NCBI GenBank assembly: GCA_932294295.1
Contig: OW028582.1
Coordinates: 1,508,515-1,572,514, forward strand
From: Alitta virens
Taxonomy: Eukaryota; Annelida; Polychaeta; Phyllodocida; Nereididae
DNA: 64,000 nucleotides
Direction: 5' to 3'
Part shown: piece by piece, positions 54,621 through 63,201 of the stretch
Numbering within the stretch: position 1 is the first letter of the stretch
Layout: each line of letters begins with the position of its first letter
Notes under the pieces: generated by a model
What the model saw: only the letters and a program-made list of their open reading frames with translations
Databases searched by the model: none
What the model was told of the DNA's origin: nothing
Translations under genes and position numbers: made by a program

Positions 54621-56239
54621 CACTGTTGCTGCAGTGTGGCCCATTTAGGGGTTGTCCATAACTCCACTAATTCAATTAGTCAAAGTAGATTACTTAGGCC
54701 TACTCTACAGAATGTGATGTATCTGCTGACTAAGTAAATCCACTGACAGTCTCCGAGGACTAATTATTATAGTGTCACTGTCATTCATATTACAGACCGA
54801 AGTAAACAGAAAAACAACAAGCTGATGGGCTCAAAAATATTTAGTACGTATTAGCAATGCTATCTAATAATCAGCCTGAACCGGGGTAGATTGGAATGTG
54901 GTCAGCCATTTTGTGAGTAGGTAACTGCAGCTATGCCCCAGTGAATAATACTATTTCTGTGTACCTGAAAACTGCAAAAAAGACATTTTTTAATAATCAG
55001 AACAGAAGTAGTCAAGGGCATACAGTACAGGGCACCTGCAGAAATCGCTTTCTTTTCATTCTATTTTTTCACTTTTTATGTTGTTTTTTTTTTGGGGGGG
55101 GGAGGGGAAGAGCAACCTTGCTCAGTGCTAAAAAAACATGAAAAAAACGTTTGGAGACTCAGTCTTGGACACAGGACGTTGAATAAGAGAGTAGTTGCTA
55201 TGGCAACCAAAATTGGGGAAAAGTAACCTGTGCAAAAGATGTAATTACAATATCTCTCTCATTATAAAAGGTCAGTGATAAATCTCAAAATTTCTGAATT
55301 ATATGATATTTTTCAACACTATGTTGGACGACATCATCCACCATTGTTTATATTCTCCACTCATTATACAACATACACTGCGAGCATCCAACATACACCC
55401 AAACTAGATTATAATGAGGCAATCTGATTGGCTCACAGTAGCTGAGTGGAGAACATAATAAATATCATAAGTACAACAACATGTGCCTTAACATTACTAG
55501 TTTTCATAATGGCTATTTTGGACGGAATCCATATCACTTACAAGGAGCAGACACAAGAGGTCATTGACCTTTCAGACTCAAAGATTCCAATTAAAGATGA
55601 GACTTCGCGAGTTTTCGCGAGATCAAGAGCTTGAAAGAGTTACAGTGCCGTTCTTAAGTAAGTGAACTCCGCAAAAATATAATCTCGAAAGTGATAGTTT
55701 GTTAAAAATCCACCGCTTTTAACCATATATCATATTTAAGGCTTAATACCAGATTAGTTAAATGTAGAATAATTTCATGATGTTTTGCTCTTTGATTTTA
55801 AGAAACCTAAATACATTAACTACACAAATAGTGATTTTATTTTTCTGTGAGCTTCATTTACTATAGCATTGACATGGCACAGTTAGCGCAGCAAAAGTGT
55901 CTATTTTTGACGGGGTATTTTTTTGTTTTTTTGCAACACCTCCAACAGCTTATATGTAGAAATGCAGGGGAGAGTAATTAAGGTACCCAATTAGGCAGAG
56001 ACAAGTCGGCCATCTTGTGAGGGGAGTGACAATGAACCGCCATGTTGTTTCTGCTCTCCTGGATTCACAACACATTGCCAGGGTTCCTAGGAGGGATTTG
56101 GAGCAAATTGGGTCCACGGTCTGTCAGAGCGAGCAAGGACAAACAAGACAAAAGGAAAAGAGCTAAAAGAAAAGTAAAAAGCTCCTGCTAGCACCGTCTA
56201 AGCCACGAAAGACACAAGGTATATCAAGTAGAAGAACAG

Positions 56240-56490
56240 AGTTGCAAACACAAATAACCTCACTCCAATGTCACTGCAACATCACTTCGTCACTGCAACA
56301 TCACTGCAACATATCTGCAACATCACTTCAACATCGCTGCAACAATATCACTGCAACATCGCTGCAACATCACATCATTGCAACATCACATCTTTGCAAC
56401 ATCACATCTCTGCAACATCACATCACAGTAACATTGCTGCAACATCATTGCAACATCACTGTAACATCACAGCAACACCACTTTTAGGAT
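56240..56490. repeat. CAACATCACTG minisatellite in copy 2
   Basis: Counterpart of 53050-53275 with a different unit order. Confidence 0.92.
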
Positions 56491-56494
56491 AAGG

Positions 56495-57230
56495 AAACAC
56501 ATTTCATTCTCTCTGTATATGACCAGGCAATTCACAATAGCAACAAGTAGCACTGAATATACTGGGCTATCACCAATATTGAGGTCCGCACCATTGCAAA
56601 TACATAAGTGGGTGAAAATTGGTGTATTTAGCATAGTGCAGTAGAACAGAATACACAAATAACATCACCCCAACAGAAGGACAGATCGACATTTCATAAT
56701 CTGTGTTTAAGACCATACAATTGACAATAGCAACAAATTTCACTCTTTGTACATGGCTATCACCAATGTTGAGGTCCGCAACAATGCATATAATATTACT
56801 CAAAATACAAATTAGATAACTACAACCCAATATGCTTAATCCCAAATTGCTACATATTTTTGCGGTAATTCCTAGTATCCGAAATGCTAAAATTCCCCAC
56901 CATCAAGCCCTATCGAAATCATTTCTTCATCCATCAATCATCCATGCTATCTATTCTGGTCAATATGTATATTTTTGTCAATTTGTAATTATCATTGACT
57001 CTACTCGTTTCTTTTTCTTTATTTATTTCCTGGGTTCCTTTATTAGATTTTTTATGTAGACAGGCAAATAGCCACAGCTCACTAGAGCACCGATGCCTGA
57101 CCCCAATAACATCACACCAACAGAAGGACATATTTCATGCTCTCTGTATATGACCATACAATCTACAATTATTGAACAAATTTGAGATCTGCACCCATGC
57201 ATATACAACAGTGGGTAAAAATCAAATAAA
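56495..57230. repeat. 190-bp internal repeat, about four units
   Basis: Units contain GACATTTCATNCTCTSTG-like, ACAATAGCAACAA, GGCTATCACCAATRTTGAGG and TCCGCA words. Copy 1 of the duplication has only about two. One unit is interrupted by about 200 bp of unrelated sequence near 56860-57100. Confidence 0.7.
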
Positions 57231-58475
57231 GTTATTAATGATTTGCATAGCGCCTGTTTCAGAAATGATTTCTGCTTACTGATTCTTCGATTACGAAAGT
57301 TGAAAAAAGCTTATTGTTCATCGGAAATTCTAAATAAATTAGTTCTTAATTTCCTCTAAAAGCCACCATTGGTGGAGATTTGCTTGATATCTTTTGGTAG
57401 TTTTTTTTTTCAACTCCACAATTTTTCATTTTAGTGACGTGCAAAGATGTATGTCACTGGTGGCATATCAAAATTTATATTTCTGTGCTTTGAATACAGC
57501 AAATATGTTACTAACTTAGTTATATACACTTACATAATGTCAGTTATAATAAAGTAATAATATAATCATATGTATATTACAGAGACCAAAATCACACAGA
57601 AACCACATAAACACTACAAAGGTGGAATAAAATCAATGAAAAAAAGATCTGGTCTTTGTACAAATCAAACATGGCATTCTATGAACTCAATTTGTAAAAA
57701 TTATGCTGGACCTTTTCTTAGCTTATTAGTTTATTAAAGAGGTGAGGGGCAATGACTGAGAGAGCCTTACTGTAGACCTACATTGCAGAAACCAAATTCA
57801 CTCACAGAGGTCACAGTAACAATAGCCATGCTTACCACAAATGACATAAACAATTGCCATGGTCCATGTTAAATTGTTACCATGGTGACCATGGAGTTGT
57901 GTAACCAAACCATAAAACTCCAAGGACCCCTTTTGTGGAGCCAGTCTTAGCACCCCAGACCCTAGAGGTTTTCTAAGTTGGGCTAGAACTTATCAAAGGC
58001 AGGCCATAGCCGTTCTGACTTTCTGTCTTCCTAATCCATGTTGAGGAATGGCCCTTATAGACCTGGGGTCTCTGTGACCTTTGACCCCTAAGACACACCT
58101 ATGGACACTCCATGACCTTGGAGACATGCTATGACCTTGGGGGACCACCCAAATAGGACTGCTGTGACCTTGACAATGCTCCTGTGACCTCGTCACCCCT
58201 TGATGCCTTCTCAAGAGCATTCCTACATCTGTGTTGCCCTGTTGCTATGGTGACTTAATGCCCCCTTCAGGTGCAGCTGTTCGGTAGCTCCGTTGGTGCT
58301 TTAGATGACTTGGGGAGATGGGTGCTGGTGGCTTGTTTTGTCACACTGTAACAGGTCACTGACCTCAAAGCAACAGTAGTGGGAGCGGTCAACTAATGCA
58401 TTCCGCCAACCAGGGGGAACCCCATACAAAAGTAGGACCTCCACAAAGAGTAATTGAGACGTAACTGAGGCAGGC

Positions 58476-58667
58476 ATGACTACACTGGCTACTGTGGTTT
58501 CCTGGGCAACCCTGGTAGCACAGGAAACGGATGCAGCATTGCAAATGGAATATTATCGACTGCTCTTCGAAGTTTTGCTTGAAAATCGACAGAAACAAAA
58601 CACTGGTTCACTGGTTGCACAACTATCGATATTCCAAAGCACTGTTGCTGCAGTGTGGCCCATTTAG
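58476..58667 (+). other. Duplicated short open frame, copy 2
   Basis: 63-codon ATG frame, paralogue of 54448-54620, reading AQETDAALQMEYYRLLFEVL. Changes between the copies include Thr to Ala and Ile to Thr and a different N-terminal stretch. Too few changes to judge selection. No family recognised. Confidence 0.22.
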
Positions 58668-58846
58668 GGGTTGTCCATAACTCCACTAATTCAATTAGTC
58701 CAACTAGATTACTTAGGCCTACTCTACAGAATGTGATGTATGTGCTGACTACGTAAATCCACTGACAGTCTCCGAGCACTGATTATTATGTCACTGTCAT
58801 TCATATTATAGACCGAAGTAAACAGAAAAACAACTAGAAGCTGATG

Positions 58847-58924
58847 GGCTACTGGTAAAGGCCTTTGCAAACTCTCCAGAGTGGCAGTCCTGAGTTTGAT
58901 CCCATGCTTGGTTTAACCACTGAA

Positions 58925-58979
<55 letters not shown>
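58847..58979 (+). mobile_element. tRNA-like sequence before a TAG run
   Basis: GGGCTACTGGTAAAGGCC (A-box-like) and GAGTTTGATCCC (B-box-like) are spaced as in tRNA-derived SINEs, followed by (TAG)n at 58922-58979. The (TAG)n can also be read as the tail of the minus-strand LINE remnant on its right. Confidence 0.4.
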
Positions 58980-58980
<1 letters not shown>

Positions 58981-59430
58981 CCTCTATTTTACTATATATC
59001 CTTGCTGTGTGCCATTAAAGTGGAAATATGAAGTTAATAAAATTTCAATATTAGAGATTAATAGAACATTTTAAATATATTTTGGCATAAATTAGCTGTG
59101 CACAGGACCGGATTGGGCAGCCGGGAAGCTGGAAGTTTTCCCGGTGGGCTGCGCTAGGCTTTAAAAACAAAACCAAAAAAACTGATGTTTCTTCTTTTTT
59201 CTGAATTCTGAAGTGGGCCACTCCTCATCCTTATTTTCAGAGCTGCTTTGGTGGATCCAATCCGGCCCTGGCTGTGCACCTTTAAAACGTTCATCACTTG
59301 AGTAAAAATATCTTTGCGTCTCTGTGAGGGTTAGGGGGCAGTGTGACAGTACATGTTCCTCGGTTTGGGTGGATCCACAGGAGTGCAATCTGAGGTCACG
59401 GGGCCCATCGGCCTGTCTTGATACGAACAG
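58922..59430 (-). pseudogene. 5'-truncated non-LTR retrotransposon remnant
   Basis: Reading the minus strand from 59427: IKTGRWAP in one frame, then (after a frameshift) LHSCGSTQTEEHVLSHCPLT, then a basic/hydrophobic tail and a stop. The C-G-x5-H-x4-C pattern in the context CGxxQTEEHVLxxCP is the zinc-binding motif that follows the reverse transcriptase domain in many non-LTR elements. The rest of the polymerase is missing (5' truncation at the boundary of a TIR element). Below it is a 3' region ending in a (CTA)n tail. A hAT-like MITE (59103-59270) interrupts it. Assignment to a clade is not possible. Confidence 0.6.
59103..59270. mobile_element. hAT-like MITE with perfect 8-bp TSD
   Basis: Ends CAGGACCGGATTGG and the inverse of the right end CAGGGCCGGATTGGATCC form terminal inverted repeats, and GCTGTGCA is duplicated exactly at 59095-59102 and 59271-59278. 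An 8-bp duplication and CAGGG termini fit the hAT superfamily. 168 bp, non-coding. Confidence 0.88.
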
Positions 59431-59696
59431 TTAGTTCCATAAAAAACAGCCCGTCAAATTGAAACTATGCAAAGCTGTCATAGCTGGCTACTCAAAACTT
59501 GATCTAAAAGTACATATTAATGATATATTCGATTAATTTCTTACATTTACCAAGGTTTATATTTATCTGGTGATAGATGTAAGCCGATTATTAGCTATAG
59601 AAGTGGACAGAAGCAGCTGACTTTAGCACGTTTAGACCACAGCCAGGTACAGTTCGCTAGAGACCGTTGGAGTAGACTGTCTTTTATGAAACTGGC
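59428..59696. mobile_element. TIR element, second copy
   Basis: Left CAGTTAGTTCCATAAAA and right TTTTATGAAACTGGCTT are inverse-related; the interior resembles 13718-14054 in the same orientation. More diverged than the copy at 13.7 kb. Confidence 0.65.
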
Positions 59697-59699
59697 TTG

Positions 59700-60290
59700 G
59701 GAGAGGAATAAATATCTATGGATTTCATTTGTATACATGGAGCTATGAGCATCCAAACTTATGTTTAATGTCTAAGTTGAGGCAAATGGAAGACCCAAAT
59801 AGTCAGACCTGCTTTAAACATCAAGACAACCTAAATCTGACCTAACATAGGCTAACAAACCATTTTGAAATATCAAAAGTATAAAATTTGTCAGCTCTGC
59901 TGAAAGTCCCCCACCCGGGCTAGCCCAGAAGACCCCGCTGTGTTATCATGAGGTCTCTAATGTGAAAGTGATCTTGGCTAGCTGATGACGTCATTGCTCA
60001 GTGACGTCACTATCTCTGCATACAAAGCCACAACTTCCTCTTTTTTTGGCCAATCAGACACAGCCTTTCATAGCCATATGTCCCAATGTATAAGAAAATT
60101 ATCTGTTCACTGGACTTCACACAATTATTTCATAATGCTAAAGATGGCGTTTATGAATTAATTTATGTGCTATCAGTAGGTAATTGTGTGTATCATTCAA
60201 CTTTGTAACAACTGTGTGCCAACGAAATAAGGGGAAAGAGTTATCCAAATTCTCCCAAACCCTTGTCAGAATCTCAAGGTTTTCCAATAG
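59700..60290. other. Intergenic DNA with two adjacent CREs
   Basis: TGACGTCA at 59986-59993 and 60002-60009, 16 bp apart. A faint SINE-C trace near 59745-59800. No gene recognised. Confidence 0.45.
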
Positions 60291-60294
60291 GATA

Positions 60295-60525
60295 CACCCG
60301 GGCACTCTTCATGAGCGACATCCCAGCAGCTGGATGTCGATAGCATGCGATGTTAAATTGGAGGTGAGTTGTACTGTGTCTGAGCTAAGGCAAGTAAAAG
60401 ACTGCACCCATGTGGTAAATGTGCAACATGGTGTGGACTTCAAACATCCTTATCATCTCATCATTATGTCTGCCTACAGCTGGTCATATGAGCCGACTAA
60501 GCGTCAGACACTGACATTGAAATAA
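60295..60525 (+). mobile_element. SINE-C, almost complete except head
   Basis: CATGAGCGACATCCCAGCAG, GATGTTAAATTGGAGGTG, core, C-type 3' end (GCTGGTCATATGAGCCGAC). The GGGCACTC at the left is the edge of the head region. Confidence 0.85.
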
Positions 60526-60558
60526 CCTCGTTTTGGTATACGCATATGCGACTCTAGT

Positions 60559-60747
60559 AGGGGGGGGGGTGGATTGGGGCTTTACGTCCTGTATTTCTGC
60601 ACCTGATGGGCTAATTAGGACAGGTAGGGACCATGGCAATGAGACAAAGGATGAAACAGCCATCCAACATGGGCTCGACCGGGAATTGAACCCGGGACCC
60701 AGTGGTTGGAAGCCCAGCGCGCTACCACTGAGCTAGGCCCCCACCCC
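60559..60747 (-). mobile_element. SINE-A with 14-bp TSD
   Basis: Full family A copy, head TAGCTCAGTGGTAGCGC and GGTTCAATTCC on the minus strand, poly-C/(CCCA) tail. TATGCGACTCTAGT duplicated exactly at 60545-60558 and 60748-60761. Confidence 0.95.
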
Positions 60748-60761
60748 TATGCGACTCTAGT

Positions 60762-61090
60762 GAAGAATTAAAAACAATTATAATCCTTTCTACTAGCGGT
60801 TGCAATTGTGCATTACCTATGCACTTTACATCTTTAGACCTTTCAAATTCCCAAATGGAGAGAATGCAGTTCAGAGACGAGTAGGCCTGTTTTGAGCTCT
60901 GTTAGGAAACACAGAGCAAAGAACCAGCCTGACCCACCACACCACCATTTTCCCATTAGGCTAAAACGCACAACTGCAGCACACCTGCATCGGATGAAAT
61001 ATTTACATGGCTGGTGTGGCAGTCGGTCTGTCACTTTGCTCAGTCAACACTGACATCCAGCAGACTGGGCGCAAGCATCATGTCACTGCT
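60762..61090. other. Intergenic DNA, nothing recognised
   Basis: No supported feature. Confidence 0.5.
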
Positions 61091-61094
61091 GCCA

Positions 61095-61400
61095 TCAGAT
61101 GTATCAATGTCTCAATGCTACTGGGTCTGAAGCTTAGTAGGCTTATATGACCAGTTAGCAGGCAGACGTAATGATGAGATAAGACTGCATGGAGTCCACA
61201 CCATGGTACACATTTACAAGACTATGGGCAGTGATAGCTTAGTCAGCTTATATGACCATAGCAGGCAGACGTAATGATGAGATGATAAGACTGCTTGGAG
61301 TCTGTCTCAATGCAACTGGGTCTGAAGCTTATAGCCAGCTGGAATGACCAGCTGCAGGCAGACGTAAGGATGAGATTATAAGGCTGCTTGAACGGGTCGT
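61095..61400 (-). repeat. Tandem array of SINE-C 3' monomers
   Basis: Three minus-strand monomers (CTGGGTCTGAAGCTTAGTAG, AGCTTAGTCAGCTTATATGA, CTGGGTCTGAAGCTTATAGC) with the TGGGCAGTGAT linker. Confidence 0.85.
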
Positions 61401-61494
61401 CGTTCTTTAGTTATTAATACATCGGATGTCCTTTTTTTTGGAACATGACGTGTACATTAATGGTGCATTGTACTAAAAGATTATGCCACAAATA

Positions 61495-61765
61495 AGAGGT
61501 ACCATGGCCTAGTGGTTAAGGTGCTTCCCTTCAAACTAAAAGGTTGCAGGTTTGAGCCCCCACTGTGGCATGGAGGAACTGAGCGGATCCTCGGTAACTC
61601 TTTGCTCCACTCCACCCTGGTGTAAATGGGTACTTGGCTATAGGCAGTGATGGCAATTGTAAGTGCTAAGCCCCTGCAGGTTATTCTGTGTAACAGGCTG
61701 TATAGTTGAGAAAGGCTAATGCTTGAACTGGCCTGCAAAGGGTGTTTTTAAAATTGTACAGTTGG
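61495..61765 (+). mobile_element. SINE-V-like element with tRNA head
   Basis: GGTACCATGGCCTAGTGGTT then AAGG (A-box region, 61498-61522) and GGTTTGAGCCC (B box, about 61548-61558). The body contains GGTGTAAATGGGTACTTGGC and ends GTTGAGAAAGGCTAATGC, GGCCTGCAAAGGGTGT. Distinct from families A-C; the body resembles conserved central SINE domains known in many animals, but I cannot name it with certainty. Confidence 0.75.
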
Positions 61766-61772
61766 CGGAGTA

Positions 61773-61940
61773 CACGGGCACGGATCCGGAGGGGGCCACC
61801 GCCGGTATGCGCTCCTGCGACCCCCCCCCCCCCCCCGGTTAGATGCTAATTTTACATTGCAATAATACCCATAGGTCAGATACATTTTTAATGACAGCGC
61901 GCCCCCCCCCCCCCCCCGAGATTTTCTAGATCTGCCGCTG
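61773..61940. mobile_element. hAT-like MITE with poly-C interior
   Basis: CACGGGCACGGATCCGGAGG at the left and, inverted, CAGCGGCAGATCTAGAAAAT at the right. Same general architecture as 1223-1380 (C runs inside, GGATCC/AGATCT ends). No clear target duplication. Confidence 0.5.
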
Positions 61941-62890
61941 GTATAAGTGTCACCTTTTTAAAGAATAACACCCACATACAAGTAAAAGGACCCCACTCCT
62001 GCAAATACATCAGAGACATGGTGTGATCGCAATGCCATTTCTCTCATGAGGACTGTCGCTAGAGCAGCTTCGGGTGGTCATAAATGCCAGACAAAAATTA
62101 TGATATCTTAGCAAAGATGTGAGACGGGTAAAGGTCAGATAGGCTTAAGTTGGCTCTAACAGATTATTTCTAGTTTTACTTCTACATTTTCACACTTGAC
62201 CTTTAGTTCACCTCTCCACAAACAGATGGCGCCTTATCACCACTTCCTGTTAACATGGCCTGAGCCTCATTTCCATCCATTCCAGCCTCATTTTCTACCA
62301 ATCCCATCATCCTTTGTTTTGTTGCACAGCGCCACCTTCTGATTTTAATTAAAACCTTAATGCTTGAAAACGCCCTATGTGAGTAGAGGGGAGAACTAAC
62401 GAGGTCCCATAGAGCCGGAGGGCTGCATTATCGCTCAATGATTGGACGGCTCTTCTGCACCAGTAATTAGAGCAACACGCTACACACAATGACCCCTTTT
62501 TGACAGGCTCAATTAGATCTAACCACATAACGATTGCATGCCGCGAGTCCTCAAGCGCTCAATGGGGCTGTCGTGACTGCCTTGTTCGCCCACATTCCTT
62601 CGACTCGGAATTCCTTGCAAGACCCAACCAAAGGAACATTCGTATGATTCAGTTATTACAGCAGTGATTGATTGATAGACAGCACACTTTGATGTTTTCA
62701 CTGCTATCATGGATTGATTGATAGGACAGGGACTCCACACTCACCCACATATGTTCCAACGAGTTATATCCTTATGCTAGTGAGTTATATGGTATTCTAT
62801 GACATATATAACTTAACGAGTAAGGTCATTCACTTCTGAACACTGTACTAGATATGGGATAGCTAGATAGGCATAATTGGAGTGTGCAAT
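61941..62890. other. Intergenic DNA with CTCF-like words
   Basis: CGCCACCTTCTGA (62330-62342, inverse CTCF-like) and CAGATGGCGCC (about 62223). Frames are short and unrecognised. A GATTGATTGATA motif occurs twice (about 62664 and 62711). Confidence 0.4.
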
Positions 62891-62925
62891 GCCCAGAGCC
62901 CTGTGTTGGCCACTTGGGTTTGAGG

Positions 62926-63190
62926 TGGTGGTGGTGGATTAGGGCTCTACGTCCTGTATTTCTGTACCTGATAGGCTAATTAGGACAGGTAGGGTGGGTG
63001 GGTGGGTGGGTGATTTGGGCTTTACGTCCTGTATTTCTGTACCTGATGGGCTAATTAGGACAGGTAGGGACCATGGCAATGAGATGATGGTTGAAACAGC
63101 CATCCAACTTAGGCTCGACCAGGAATTGAACCTGGGACCCAGTGGTTGGAAGCCCAGCGTGCTACCACTGAGCTAGGCCCCCACCTCTCT
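62926..63190 (-). mobile_element. SINE-A dimer with near-perfect TSD
   Basis: A full minus-strand SINE-A (62994-63188) is followed by a 3'-half SINE-A (62926-62990), joined at AGGACAGGTAGGG. GGTTTGAGG flanks both sides (62917-62925, 63193-63201). Confidence 0.9.
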
Positions 63191-63201
63191 TTGGTTTGAG
63201 G

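Larger units (their letters stand above)
51577..54835. repeat. Large tandem duplication, copy 1
   Basis: Matches 54889-58857 in the same order and orientation: TTGGAATGTGGTCAGCCATT at the left end and CTGATGGGCT at the right end. Contains element F (52250-52420), a CAACATCAC minisatellite, about two 190-bp internal repeats and the downstream island with nuclear-receptor words. About 0.7 kb shorter than copy 2. Confidence 0.93.
54889..58857. repeat. Large tandem duplication, copy 2
   Basis: Begins about 50 bp after copy 1 ends. Differs by an insertion at about 55735-55905, extra units of the 190-bp internal repeat (56480-57230), and an insertion before about 57770. Point divergence is about 5-8 percent by eye. 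Confidence 0.93.

Noticed and set aside
52401..55634. Duplicated 62-codon frames beginning ENIINIISTT with a hydrophobic stretch
   Set aside because: Both start at GTG, not ATG. Between the copies most differences change the amino acid, which argues against protein-level constraint; the region is element F plus flanking duplicated DNA.
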